Below are positions 22,788-32,260 of a DNA stretch of 60,287 bases, piece after piece. The notes under the pieces were generated by a model, which ran no database searches, was not told the DNA's origin, and worked only from the letters and a program-made list of their open reading frames with translations. The first letter of the stretch is position 1. The number at the start of each line of letters is the position of its first letter. Made by a program: the position numbers and the translations under genes. Source of the DNA: Clostridia bacterium (GTDB lineage Bacteria > Bacillota > Clostridia > Oscillospirales > CAG-382); assembly GCA_017397805.1 (NCBI GenBank), contig JAFQHW010000022.1, positions 1 through 60,287 of the forward strand. The letters are read 5' to 3'.

Positions 22788-25491
22788 AGCGGTCATCCTT
22801 TCTTTTATCGTTATTGTGTATTTTAATAATATTTATAAGCATAAGCGCAAATTGGAACAAAGCAAACATCATTACGGGTGGTATCAAAGCACCGCAGGTC
22901 GCCTTGTATCCCGGCAACGTATAGCCGAACAGCTTCGAAGCATCCGACCAAAGGGAGGGCACTACGCTTAAAAGCAACGCACAAGCGGAAAAAGCGAAAA
23001 TCTGCCAGCTTTTGAAGGCAGAGGAGTAAATAACGTGATCCTGCTCTGCACCGAAAAGCAAGCCAAACGCTAAAAACAGCGTAAACGAAATGACCATTGC
23101 AGTGGCTCTGCTTTCTTCCGCCCCTCCAAGACTGTTCACTACTAAGCTTGTGCATACAAGTCCTATGCCGATACAAATTCCGTAAATAACCGTAAACAGT
23201 ATGCCCCGTTTGCCGCCGTTATAGTCGGTCTTGTCCTCCAAAAGCCGTCTGTGGTCGGAGGTGAAGGTAGCGGCACAAGCCAAAATCGGGTTAATAACAC
23301 AGCCGCAGATGATAATATCCTGCAATCTAAGCGGCATTTCGACGCCCGTGAATACGCTTAACGCAAGGCATACGAGCAGCGCCAACCCTCCCAAGCTTAG
23401 CTGACGGGCGGTACTTACTATCCGTTTATATATCATCTTAGAGGATCTTAATACCGCTTCCACGGTTTTAAGTCCCTGCTTATAAAGCAATACGTCGGCG
23501 GCATACTTAACGGTTTCGGGCGAATCCGTCGCCGGAACGAAGGTAGCATCCGCTTCCTTCATCAAAGAAAGTCTGTCCGTATTATGGGCGGTTATCGCCA
23601 CGGTTTTACCGCTTTCTTTTCTAAGGCGAAGCACGTCCAGCCATTGTGCATCGTTATAGTTAAGGAACAGCTTGTATTTATCGTTGTCGGCAATATAAAG
23701 TCCTCTGTCCGTAAGCCTTAATTCCTCTGCGGACATGACCTGCTTTTCGCTGTCTATTATCCCCGCATTACGCGCCATATTAACTGCCGTCACGTAAGCA
23801 TCGTTGGAAAGCATAACCGTTTCGATACCGCCGGCGGCGCATTTGTAAACCGCGCTGGCGGAATCTAACTTCAAGGAGGTGTAAAGTCCTATAAAGCCGT
23901 TTAGCACCAAGCGTCTTTCCGCCATAACGGTATTTCTCAAGCTGTCGCAATCGCAAACTGCAGAGGCGATGGCGATAACGTGCTGAGAAGCGTCACCCAT
24001 ATCACGGGCGGCTTCTTCCATACGGCGGCGGGAAAAATCGTCAAAGCGGTTATTGGTACCCTCCGCATCGTAGCCTGCGCATAAAGGCAAAATGTCCTCA
24101 GGCTTACCGCGCATAATAAGCAAATTAGAGTCGTCGTGGAGATAAAGTGCGCGGCTGATAGCGCCTTCCTTGTCGTATTCCGCTTCCATTCGGAAGTATT
24201 CTTCCTTAAAAGAATCTATGTTTATGCCGATACCGTCGCAAGCTCTTGCCAAGGAAACGTCTGCGGGCTTGCCGTAAAAGCTCTCGCCCATTTTGCCGTG
24301 GCTTCCGCTTCTTCTGACGTCAGAGCAAAGCAAAGCCAAGGTCATAACCTTTCGTATATTCTCGCGGCTTTCGGGGGTAACCGCATAATAACTGCGGTTT
24401 ATGTATATACGTTTAGGCTCCAGCTCACTCATGGGGAAAGCCACTTCCTTATCGCACATGACCGTGTCGGTAACGCAAAGCGTATCCACCGCCGAGGGCT
24501 TTTTAAGCACTGCGGAGTTTTTGTACATATTCCGCACGCCTGAGGAAAAACCTATAAGCATAAGCGCTCTTCCGCTGCTTTGCATACAGCAAGCGGTGCA
24601 CGCAACCGCGTTAAGATAAAGGTTAACCAAAGGCTTTTCCATAAAAAAGCCTGCAAGCACCAATGCAAAGGAAAGTGCGGAAACCGTAAGGGTAAAAATA
24701 TCAAAGATCTTTTTCGTTCTGTGATAAACCCTAGGAAGCTTTTCTTCCGCCTCCTCGTCTTCCTTAAAAAGTCTGCACTCACTGCCCACGCGGCAAACTA
24801 TGGCAGTGGCTCTGCCCGAAGTGACGATAGTGCCGGCATAGACCATATTATAGCTGCCCTTGGCTTCACCGTCGCCTATATACTCCGCATCCTTTTCCGT
24901 AGATACCTTGACTCCCGTAACGGGGGTTTCCAGCACGCAAAGTCTGTTGGTTTCCGTAAGTCTTGCATCTGCGGGGACTATACTTCCGCTCTCAAGCTCA
25001 ATAATATCTCCCGTAACCAATGCAACGGTGCTTACTGATACCCACTTTCCGCCCCTCAATACAACGCTTCTCAGGGCGGTATCTCTGGTGCTTTTGTTAA
25101 GGGATACGGCGGCTCTCTGCTCTAAAAACGCATTGACCGTCATAACGGCGGTAAGCATTGCCGCCAAGGGGGTATATATCTCCACACCGCCTGTAAACAC
25201 CGCGCAAACCAAAAGGCTTACTATCATAAGGGGCATATAAATACCCCTTAGCTGTTTTTTTAGGCAAGAGCTGAAGGACTCGTCATAGGCTTGCTCGCGG
25301 TGGTTAAGTCCGTGCTCCATACGGGCGCGGCGCACCTGATGTTTGGTAAGCCCCTTGCTCATATCGGTGCCCAAATAAGCGGCAACCTCAAAAGCCTCCA
25401 TCTCCGCAGGGGAAAACCCCTCTTTACCTCGCCTTGACTCAGGGGCTATTTCATATGTGTCTGTAGTTCTTGCTATTTCCTGTTTCTTCAT
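22777..25491 (-). CDS. P-type ATPase-like membrane protein lacking catalytic motifs (pseudoenzyme)
   Basis: A 904-residue protein with the full architecture of a P2-type cation ATPase: an N-terminal cation-ATPase domain, TM pairs at about 85-125 and 262-312, A domain, P and N domains and a C-terminal membrane domain (about 705-890). Fold landmarks persist (VTGDIIELESGSIVPADARL, MRGKPEDILPLC, TAVNMARNAGI) but catalytic motifs are gone. DKTGT is DTVMC (342-346), the A-domain TGE is TGV (192-194), PEGLP in M4 is SSGRA (about 305-309), TGD is SND (562-564) and GDGxND is AHNTDR (635-640). It therefore cannot form the phosphoenzyme. The uninterrupted frame and coupled neighbours argue for a retained, non-pumping role. 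Function unknown. Confidence 0.85.
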   Translation of the reverse strand: MKKQEIARTTDTYEIAPESRRGKEGFSPAEMEAFEVAAYLGTDMSKGLTKHQVRRARMEHGLNHREQAYDESFSSCLKKQLRGIYMPLMIVSLLVCAVFTGGVEIYTPLAAMLTAVMTVNAFLEQRAAVSLNKSTRDTALRSVVLRGGKWVSVSTVALVTGDIIELESGSIVPADARLTETNRLCVLETPVTGVKVSTEKDAEYIGDGEAKGSYNMVYAGTIVTSGRATAIVCRVGSECRLFKEDEEAEEKLPRVYHRTKKIFDIFTLTVSALSFALVLAGFFMEKPLVNLYLNAVACTACCMQSSGRALMLIGFSSGVRNMYKNSAVLKKPSAVDTLCVTDTVMCDKEVAFPMSELEPKRIYINRSYYAVTPESRENIRKVMTLALLCSDVRRSGSHGKMGESFYGKPADVSLARACDGIGINIDSFKEEYFRMEAEYDKEGAISRALYLHDDSNLLIMRGKPEDILPLCAGYDAEGTNNRFDDFSRRRMEEAARDMGDASQHVIAIASAVCDCDSLRNTVMAERRLVLNGFIGLYTSLKLDSASAVYKCAAGGIETVMLSNDAYVTAVNMARNAGIIDSEKQVMSAEELRLTDRGLYIADNDKYKLFLNYNDAQWLDVLRLRKESGKTVAITAHNTDRLSLMKEADATFVPATDSPETVKYAADVLLYKQGLKTVEAVLRSSKMIYKRIVSTARQLSLGGLALLVCLALSVFTGVEMPLRLQDIIICGCVINPILACAATFTSDHRRLLEDKTDYNGGKRGILFTVIYGICIGIGLVCTSLVVNSLGGAEESRATAMVISFTLFLAFGLLFGAEQDHVIYSSAFKSWQIFAFSACALLLSVVPSLWSDASKLFGYTLPGYKATCGALIPPVMMFALFQFALMLINIIKIHNNDKRKDDRYVH

Positions 25492-25518
25492 AATCCCCTC
25501 ATCAAAGGCTTATAACTT

Positions 25519-27783
25519 TTAGATACAAGCCACGGTAAGCTCTCCGTTTTCGCCGCTTATGCTAACGGCGCTTACGGGCGTTCTGTAGTTTTCTATTATC
25601 TTTGCGGCAACCGCATCTTCAACCTGTGTCTGTATAAGGCGGCGCAAATTTCTTGCACCGTATCTATCGGAATAACCCTTTTCCGTAAGCACGTCTACCG
25701 CCGCGCTGTCCCAAACGAAGCTTATGTCTTTTTCCGCCAGCACTTCCTTTAAGTCGTTAAGCATAATAGCGCAAATAGCCTTAAAGTTATCCTTGGAAAG
25801 ACGGTTAAATACCACTATCTCATCTACGCGGTTGATAAATTCGGGCCTTAAGAACTTCTCAAGCGCCTTCATGGTACGGTCTCTGTCACTCGTAGCCGCA
25901 TCCGCGTTAAAGCCTGCGGTAGGGGATACGTTGGAAGAGCCTGCGTTTGTGGTCATTATAATAATGGTGCTTTCGAAGTTTATCTCTTTGCCGTGGCTGT
26001 CCGTTATTCTGCCGTCGTCAAGAATTTGAAGCAAAATATTCATAACGTCGGGATGTGCCTTCTCTATCTCGTCAAAAAGCACCACGCTGTAAGGCTTGCG
26101 GCGGATCTTCTCCGTAAGCTGCCCTGCATCGTCGTATCCCACGTATCCGGGAGGAGAGCCGATAATACGGGAAACGGAATACTTCTCCATAAACTCGGAC
26201 ATATCAAGTCTTATCAAGGATTCGGGACTGTCAAACAAATAATTTGCAAGCACCTTAACAAGCTCTGTCTTACCAACGCCCGTACTGCCCGCAAAGATAA
26301 AGGAAACGGGCTTTTTCTTGTAGGAAACACCGGCGCGGCTTCTCTTTATTGCTTTTGCTACCTTGCTTATAGCCTCGTCCTGACCTATTATTCTGCTTTG
26401 AAGCTCTTTTTCAAGTCTGTCTATTTTGGCAAACTCGTTTTCGGTAATACTGCTGGCGGGTATCCCCGTCCATATTTCTATTACCTTTGCCACGTCATCG
26501 TCGGTAAGATATAGCTTATCGCGCTTTTTGGAAAGCTTTTTGAATTCCTCTTGCTTTTGAGCCTCGTCCGTGCGAATATCCGCCAACAGACGATAGCTTT
26601 CCTCATCTTGCTCTCCGCTTTCAAGCTCCTCTCTGCGGGCAGACAGTTTTGCAAGCTCCTCGTCAAGTGCCGCAAGCTTATTCACTACGGGTGAATCCAT
26701 AGCCAAACGAGATGCCGCCTCGTCCATAAGGTCTATGGCCTTATCGGGCAGATAACGGTCCGTTATATATCTTTCGGAAAGAATAACCATCCTTCTTATA
26801 AGGTTTTCGGTTATCTTTATGCCGTGGTAATCCTCGTAATATCCCTTGATGCCCTTTAATATCTTAACCGTATCTTCAACGGTGGGCTCGTTTATCATTA
26901 CGGGTTGGAATCTGCGCTCCAAGGCAGAGTCCTTCTCTATATATTTTCTGTACTCGGTCAAGGTTGTGGCACCTATCATCTGGATTTCCCCGCGGGAAAG
27001 TGCAGGTTTTAAGATGTTAGCCGCGTTCATACCGCCCTCAGCCGCACCTGCAGAAACCATAGAGTGTACCTCGTCCATAACGAGTATGATATTACCCAGC
27101 TTCTTAACCTCGTCAATAAGACCCTTGATGCGGTTTTCAAACTGACCTCTGAACTGAGTGCCCGCAACTATGGCGGTCATATCCATAAGGTGTACTTCTT
27201 TATCCTTCAGCTTGTAGGGAACGTTGCCCGATACTATTGCGCTTGCCAACGCCTCCGCCACTGCGGTCTTACCTACGCCCGGCTCACCTATAAGGCAGGG
27301 ATTATTCTTTTGTCTGCGGCAAAGGATTTGCATTATTCTGCCAAGTTCCGTTTCTCTGCCAACTATCTTGTCAAGCTTACCCTCTCTTGCCTTGGCGGTA
27401 AGGTCCTGACAAAACTGGGAAAGATGCTTTCTCTCTGACTTCTTTTTGTCTTCGGGCTTTTTCTCTCCGTTGGCGTTTTGGTTCTTGTTGCCACCCATGT
27501 TGGGGAACAACGCGCCGAAATTTATGGCAGGCGCTCTTCCGCTGTCCTCGCCGTTTTCACCGTCTTCATCGTCCATGGGCATAAGAGAATTGACCTCGTC
27601 CATCATGGCATCCAGGTCTTCCTCGTTTATCCCCATTTTTTCTATTATATCCGTAACGGGCTTAACGCCCAATTCCTTTGCACATTTAAGGCACAGGCCT
27701 TCGTTAATGGTTTTATTTCCCTCCATACGGGTTACAAATACCACCGCAACCCTCTGTTTGCAACGGGAACACATTTTTGTCAT
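25519..27783 (-). CDS. clpE: ClpE-type AAA+ unfoldase with N-terminal zinc finger
   Basis: A 754-residue Clp ATPase. Residues 1-40 hold a four-Cys zinc finger (MCSRC and CLKC), the hallmark of ClpE, followed by an acidic then Asn/Lys-rich linker instead of a Clp_N domain. D1 has GEPGVGKTAVAEA and VMDEVHSM. A short coiled middle region with Lys/Glu repeats follows (about 360-430). D2 has GSTGVGKTELVKVLA, pore loop PPGYVGYDDAG, FDEIEKAHPDV and the sensor RPEFINRVDE. All catalytic residues are intact, unlike the other Clp protein here. It likely unfolds proteins for ClpP during stress. The SD is weak and I see no CtsR heptads. It lies 44 bases after the CvpA-like gene. Confidence 0.93.
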   Translation of the reverse strand: MTKMCSRCKQRVAVVFVTRMEGNKTINEGLCLKCAKELGVKPVTDIIEKMGINEEDLDAMMDEVNSLMPMDDEDGENGEDSGRAPAINFGALFPNMGGNKNQNANGEKKPEDKKKSERKHLSQFCQDLTAKAREGKLDKIVGRETELGRIMQILCRRQKNNPCLIGEPGVGKTAVAEALASAIVSGNVPYKLKDKEVHLMDMTAIVAGTQFRGQFENRIKGLIDEVKKLGNIILVMDEVHSMVSAGAAEGGMNAANILKPALSRGEIQMIGATTLTEYRKYIEKDSALERRFQPVMINEPTVEDTVKILKGIKGYYEDYHGIKITENLIRRMVILSERYITDRYLPDKAIDLMDEAASRLAMDSPVVNKLAALDEELAKLSARREELESGEQDEESYRLLADIRTDEAQKQEEFKKLSKKRDKLYLTDDDVAKVIEIWTGIPASSITENEFAKIDRLEKELQSRIIGQDEAISKVAKAIKRSRAGVSYKKKPVSFIFAGSTGVGKTELVKVLANYLFDSPESLIRLDMSEFMEKYSVSRIIGSPPGYVGYDDAGQLTEKIRRKPYSVVLFDEIEKAHPDVMNILLQILDDGRITDSHGKEINFESTIIIMTTNAGSSNVSPTAGFNADAATSDRDRTMKALEKFLRPEFINRVDEIVVFNRLSKDNFKAICAIMLNDLKEVLAEKDISFVWDSAAVDVLTEKGYSDRYGARNLRRLIQTQVEDAVAAKIIENYRTPVSAVSISGENGELTVACI

Positions 27784-27827
27784 AGTCTGTCAAAGCACCG
27801 CCCTCGGTGCAACCTCCGATTGAAAAA

Positions 27828-28556
27828 TTATAAAATATTAGCTAAAAAATTGCCGTTGTCAAATATATGATAAATAAAAGAATTATCGGGATTGATAGCC
27901 GCTATCCAATCAGCGCCTAATCCTGCGGCAACGGGCACTATAAGCTTTAAAGCAAGGCATAACATAAACACTCTGAATACCGCAAGGATAACCCCCGCAA
28001 CACAGCCTAAAATCTTGTTTGCTTGCTTTAGTACCGGCAAGGCTACCACCTTATCCATCACTATCTCCAAAATCTTTACCGCGATTCGCGTGAAGATAAA
28101 CAATATAAGATAAGCCAGCACGGTACAGCATAATGCAACGCCCGTGCTCCTCAGGCTGTTTTTAACGTTGGTTCTTACCGTGTCAATGCCTTCCGTTTTC
28201 CATTCATCGTAGCTGTCTTCAATGCTCTCGTATTTTTCTTCAGCTCCGAAAATGGAGAAGATGCGCTCCAGCGCCTTTTCGTCTTCTTTTTCTTCGTCCT
28301 CTTCCGTGTACATTTTATCGTAATTATCTCTGGTTATTACGTTGTCCACGGCGTCGTCTATAAGGGAACCTATGTTGCTTCCGAGCTTGGTCCCCTGCAA
28401 ATATTCGGAAAAGGGTGCTTGAAAAGCAATAGCCACTATCAAGGCTATGGCAAAGCCCAACGTGCCCAGCATGGTCTTAACAAAACCCTTTTTCACGGAC
28501 ATTGCGATAGTATAAACGAGAATGCCTATGATAAGCAGATCTATAAATGCTGTCAT
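27828..28556 (-). CDS. CvpA-like membrane protein
   Basis: A 242-residue integral membrane protein with four predicted helices: two in the first 50 residues (LLIIGILVYTIAM and LGTLGFAIALIVAI), then a large acidic, charged loop (about 80-125), and two in the C-terminal half. The N-terminal pattern of helix, KKGFVKTMLG, helix matches the CvpA (colicin V production/YshB-like) family. Its role is uncertain in Gram-positives. It shares one base with the upstream DUF5711-like gene, so the two are coupled and may work together at the membrane. Confidence 0.75.
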   Translation of the reverse strand: MTAFIDLLIIGILVYTIAMSVKKGFVKTMLGTLGFAIALIVAIAFQAPFSEYLQGTKLGSNIGSLIDDAVDNVITRDNYDKMYTEEDEEKEDEKALERIFSIFGAEEKYESIEDSYDEWKTEGIDTVRTNVKNSLRSTGVALCCTVLAYLILFIFTRIAVKILEIVMDKVVALPVLKQANKILGCVAGVILAVFRVFMLCLALKLIVPVAAGLGADWIAAINPDNSFIYHIFDNGNFLANIL

Positions 28557-29797
28557 TATTCCGATACCTCCGTGTTTGCGTTAAAAAGCTTGCCGTAGTC
28601 CAAATCTCCGCCCGTTCCGTGAGTAAGCACGAAAACGGTGGTGTTTTCAATGGGTAAGATCTCTATAACGTCAATGGATACTTCATAACTCGCCTTTTCG
28701 CCGTCTTCAATACGGGTAATATAAAGCATACCGTCGCTTACCACGAACAGATGACCGTCAAAGTATCTTGCAAGCCTTATGCCTTTTTCGTAGCTTTCCG
28801 CAAGCAAAAGCTTGCCGCTTTTACCGTCGTAAAGCTCTATCGTTTCCTCGGCGCTCATGGTAGCGGAGGAATACATTCTCATAAAGCCTTCACCGTTTAT
28901 TCCGTAGCTGTCGATTCCTTTAAGTCCAAACTCTGCCGCGGAAACTAAATTTCCCTCGCCGTCAAAAAACCTACAGCACTTGTCGGTCATCAGCATAAAG
29001 CCGCCGTCCTCGGTGAATACCGCCTTGTAGGGGTACTCTTCCTTGAACTGCATGGTGGCAATGGCATCCTCTTGCTTCAGGGAGTACAGTCCAAGCTCCG
29101 TTATAAAAATGCCGTTGTTGGCATAAACGGACGCCGTAAGCAGTCTGCTTTCGTCACCGCTGAGGTCGATAGTCTGAGTATATTGGGAGCCAAAGGAGCG
29201 TTTGTAAACCTCGCGGTATTTTTCGTCATATACGAACACGGTGCTTCTCGTGGTCTTTTCGGAGCTTGCCACGGCTATATATCCGTCGTCCGTAGCAGCC
29301 ACGTCTCTTATAGCGTAGTTATATCGTAAGGTTTTAACGGTTTCCAAGGCGTTTTTTATAACGAGTTCGTTACCGCCCAAATCGTATATATACATATACT
29401 TTGATCCTGAAACCACCTGGGGATCATCCATTTTTACGGAGGAATCCGCTGCCTTACGTTGCCCGTTCAGACCGTAAACGGTGCACCCACTGCCGTTGAC
29501 CACGGCTAAATCGCCCCTTACCAAGGTGAATTTGTTGTGTTCGTTACTGTCGTAGTAAATAGTTTTGTACTTATCTACTTGTATGTTGTCACCCGTTAAA
29601 GAATTAACGAGATACTTAAAATTATCCATGTTTATTTGGTCCGTGCGGAAGGAAAAACCCCACAAAACCACAAGCAGAAGCAAAAGCAGGGTTAAAAACT
29701 TGCTTATGGTTATAATAGTACCCATTCGGCGGTAATGTATGCCGGTATCGCTGTCTTTATTCTTATTCTTGCCGCCGAAAACGGTTAAAGCGCCCAT
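28556..29797 (-). CDS. Membrane-anchored beta-propeller-like protein (DUF5711 type)
   Basis: A 413-residue protein with a short cytoplasmic N-terminus (GGKNKNKDSDTG), one TM helix (ISKFLTLLLLLLVVLWGFSF, about 31-50), and an extracellular domain. The outside part has repeated short beta segments of the kind GDLAVVNGSGCTVYGLNG, DGYIAVASS, GGFMLMTDKCCRFFD and DGHLFVVSDGMLYI, consistent with a seven-bladed WD/YVTN-like propeller. It resembles DUF5711 family proteins of Clostridia, whose function is unknown. It is 18 bases after truA and overlaps the CvpA-like gene by one base. Confidence 0.7.
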   Translation of the reverse strand: MGALTVFGGKNKNKDSDTGIHYRRMGTIITISKFLTLLLLLLVVLWGFSFRTDQINMDNFKYLVNSLTGDNIQVDKYKTIYYDSNEHNKFTLVRGDLAVVNGSGCTVYGLNGQRKAADSSVKMDDPQVVSGSKYMYIYDLGGNELVIKNALETVKTLRYNYAIRDVAATDDGYIAVASSEKTTRSTVFVYDEKYREVYKRSFGSQYTQTIDLSGDESRLLTASVYANNGIFITELGLYSLKQEDAIATMQFKEEYPYKAVFTEDGGFMLMTDKCCRFFDGEGNLVSAAEFGLKGIDSYGINGEGFMRMYSSATMSAEETIELYDGKSGKLLLAESYEKGIRLARYFDGHLFVVSDGMLYITRIEDGEKASYEVSIDVIEILPIENTTVFVLTHGTGGDLDYGKLFNANTEVSE

Positions 29798-29815
29798 TTT
29801 AACCCTCGCCTCCTT

Positions 29816-30571
29816 TTATTTGGTCATTTCTTCTATGCGTGCCTTCAGCTCGCCTTCATCGTAAAAAACCTTGTTAAGATACAATCCCTCCGCAGGTGCG
29901 GTCGGTCCTGCATCCTTACGCACCTTGCTTTCCAAGGCTTTCTCTATATCCGTTCCTTTAAGCAAGGAGCCTACCATTATCCGTACCATATTGTAAAGAA
30001 ATCCGTCTGCCGCCGTGTAAATACAGATATAGTCGCCCTTTTTAACTACGCGGAAATAGTAAACCGTCCGTACCGTATCGGTTATCTTGCTCCCCGCAGA
30101 CATAAATGCGCCGAAATCATTTTTGCCCTCGTAAGCTCTGCCCGCTTTATCCAAAGCAACGGCATCGATGGGGAAGGGGTACGCATAGCTGAGTCCCTCG
30201 GTGAAGGGGTCTCTAACGCGGCTGTTCCTTATAACGTACATATATTCCTTGCCCAAAGCGCTGTATCTGGCGTGAAAATCATCTTTTTCCACCCTTGCGT
30301 TTTTAACGCTTATATCCGCGGGCAGATGCATATTCATCGCCAAAGGAAGCTTATCTTCGGGGATTATTTTGTCGCTTTCTACGTGGCAAACGTATCCAAG
30401 TGCGTGCACACCGCTGTCCGTTCTGCTGCAGCCGGAAACGTTAGGTCTGTAGCCAAACACCTTCTCTGCGGCATCCTGTATAAGCTTTTGCACTGCCACC
30501 GCGTTTTTTTGAACCTGCCAGCCGCTGTAGTTAGTGCCTATATAGCTGACGGTTAATGCATAAACGGGCAT
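29816..30571 (-). CDS. truA: tRNA pseudouridine(38-40) synthase
   Basis: A 251-residue TruA, which isomerises uridines 38-40 in the anticodon arm of many tRNAs. The N-terminus VSYIGTNYSGWQVQKN, the catalytic Asp motif GCSRTDSGVHALG, RVRDPFTEG and the C-terminal FLYNMVRIMVGSLL are all typical. The start overlaps the ecfT stop by one base. The ecfA1-ecfA2-ecfT-truA order is the conserved Bacillota arrangement. Confidence 0.96.
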   Translation of the reverse strand: MPVYALTVSYIGTNYSGWQVQKNAVAVQKLIQDAAEKVFGYRPNVSGCSRTDSGVHALGYVCHVESDKIIPEDKLPLAMNMHLPADISVKNARVEKDDFHARYSALGKEYMYVIRNSRVRDPFTEGLSYAYPFPIDAVALDKAGRAYEGKNDFGAFMSAGSKITDTVRTVYYFRVVKKGDYICIYTAADGFLYNMVRIMVGSLLKGTDIEKALESKVRKDAGPTAPAEGLYLNKVFYDEGELKARIEEMTK

Positions 30572-31386
30572 TATACTCTCACCCCGTATCTGTTAATGAA
30601 GAATACGGCAACGCATATGCCCACCGTAACGGTCAGGAATGCGTAATCCCTGAAGCAGCTTTTAATCTGCTTCATTTTGGTTCTGCCCTCTCCTCCGCGG
30701 TAGCAACGGCATTCCATCGCCTCCGCAAGCTCATCCGCGCGGCGGAAGGAGGATACGAACAGGGGAATAAGGATGGGGATCAAAGCCTTTGCGCGCTTGA
30801 TAAGTCCGCCCGACTCCATATCCGCGCCCCTTGCCTTTTGCGCCGACATTATCTTATCCGTTTCCTCGATAAGGGTGGGGATAAACCTCAAGGCTATGGT
30901 CATCATCATTGCAAACTCGTGTACGGGCACTTTTATCTTCTTTAAAGGGGAAAGCAGTCTTTCTATGGCGTCCGTCATATCCAGCGGCGAGGTGGTATAG
31001 GTAAGCACCACGAAGCTGCTGCATACGAGGCAAGCCAGCCTAAGAATCATAAAGAGCGCGTATATAAGTCCTTCTTTATATATTTCTATAAAGCTCCGAT
31101 GCCAAAGCAGTGTTTCGCCTTCGTAAAAGAACACGTTAAGCACCGCCGTGAATATGAAGATGAAAAGGAGCATCCTCAGGTTTTTAAGTATTATCTTTAT
31201 GGGTATTTTTGAAACAAGCACAAGGGTTACCGTAACCACTCCCATAAGCAAAAAAGAAAAGGAGCTGTCAGCGGCAATGATTCCTATTATAAGTGCAAGA
31301 AGTATAAGTATCTTAAACCTTGCATCGGTCTTGTGCAACAATGAATTGCCCGGGAAAAACTGCCCAAGCGTTATATCTTTAAGCAT
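30571..31386 (-). CDS. ecfT: ECF transporter transmembrane T component
   Basis: A 271-residue EcfT, the membrane scaffold coupling the two ATPases to interchangeable substrate-binding S components for vitamins and metals. Multiple hydrophobic helices occupy residues 25-130 and the C-terminal part. The cytoplasmic coupling helices carry the Ala-Arg-Gly type motifs QKARGADMESG and AMECRCYRGG. It starts 8 bases inside ecfA2. No S component is in the window, so it is likely a group II (shared) energy module. Confidence 0.95.
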   Translation of the reverse strand: MLKDITLGQFFPGNSLLHKTDARFKILILLALIIGIIAADSSFSFLLMGVVTVTLVLVSKIPIKIILKNLRMLLFIFIFTAVLNVFFYEGETLLWHRSFIEIYKEGLIYALFMILRLACLVCSSFVVLTYTTSPLDMTDAIERLLSPLKKIKVPVHEFAMMMTIALRFIPTLIEETDKIMSAQKARGADMESGGLIKRAKALIPILIPLFVSSFRRADELAEAMECRCYRGGEGRTKMKQIKSCFRDYAFLTVTVGICVAVFFINRYGVRV

Positions 31387-32257
31387 CGGTATCTCCGCTA
31401 TCGGTTTTATTTTTTAAAAGCTCCGTAATGCGTTTAACGCCCGCTTCCACCGTGTAAACCTCGGTGTTTTCCGCAAGAGAGCGCTTGGTAAGCTCCACAA
31501 AAAGCTTTGTAACCTGGGGTAGATCCAGAGAAGCCTCAAAAAGCTTTTCCGCATCTCTGAATATCTCGGCAGGAGTGCCTTGCATATGCACCCTGCCTTT
31601 ATCCAAGACCACTATATAATCGGAATATTTGGCAATATCCTCCATACTGTGGGAGATTATTATCATGGTGCTTTTTTGGCTTTTTCTAAGCTCCAAAAGA
31701 CCGCCTATTATCTCCTCGCGCCCTGCGGGGTCAAGTCCCGCCGCCGGCTCGTCCAGCACCAAAACCTCGGGTGTCATTGCCGCAACACCGGCAATAGCCA
31801 CGCGCCTTCTTTGCCCACCGGAAAGCTCAAAGGGCGACTTTTTAAGCTGTTCGTCCTCAATACCGCAAAACCTTGCCGCTTGCCGTACCGCTCTGTCCAG
31901 CTCTTCACCCTCCATCCCCATATTCTTGGGACCGAAGGCTATATCCTTATACACAGTGTCTTCAAAAAGCTGATATTCGGGATACTGGAACACAAGCCCT
32001 ACACGAAAGCGCACCTTGTTTATTTCCTTGGGCTTTTCCCAAATATCCGCGCCGTCAAGGAATATCTGCCCCTCGGTAGGCTTGTTAAGCCCGTTAAGAA
32101 GCATGGCAAGCGTGCTTTTGCCGCTTCCCGTATGTCCTATTATGCCCACCACACGGTCACTGCCGAAATTTATATTCACATTGTCCAGCGCCTTTTTCTC
32201 AAAAGGGGTGCCCTCTCCGTAAACTACGGAAATATTCTTAACTTCTATACCAGACAT
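31379..32257 (-). CDS. ecfA2: ECF transporter ATPase EcfA2
   Basis: A 292-residue ABC ATPase of the ECF energising module. Walker A GHTGSGKST, Q-loop LVFQYPEYQLFEDTV, signature LSGGQRRRVAIAG, Walker B VLVLDEPAAGLD and the H-loop in IISHSMEDIA are all intact. FQYPEYQLFE is typical of EcfA2. It sits 3 bases after ecfA1. The C-terminal extension (about 50 residues) is usual in this family. Confidence 0.95.
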   Translation of the reverse strand: MSGIEVKNISVVYGEGTPFEKKALDNVNINFGSDRVVGIIGHTGSGKSTLAMLLNGLNKPTEGQIFLDGADIWEKPKEINKVRFRVGLVFQYPEYQLFEDTVYKDIAFGPKNMGMEGEELDRAVRQAARFCGIEDEQLKKSPFELSGGQRRRVAIAGVAAMTPEVLVLDEPAAGLDPAGREEIIGGLLELRKSQKSTMIIISHSMEDIAKYSDYIVVLDKGRVHMQGTPAEIFRDAEKLFEASLDLPQVTKLFVELTKRSLAENTEVYTVEAGVKRITELLKNKTDSGDTDA

Positions 32258-32260
32258 TGT

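Noticed and set aside
22777-25491. P-type ATPase as a broken pseudogene
   Set aside because: No stop or frameshift in 904 codons, good SD and coupling to the next gene; the losses are confined to catalytic motifs.
27783-27828. CtsR operator in front of clpE
   Set aside because: No tandem GGTCAAA-type heptads are present, only a partial TTTGACA resemblance.
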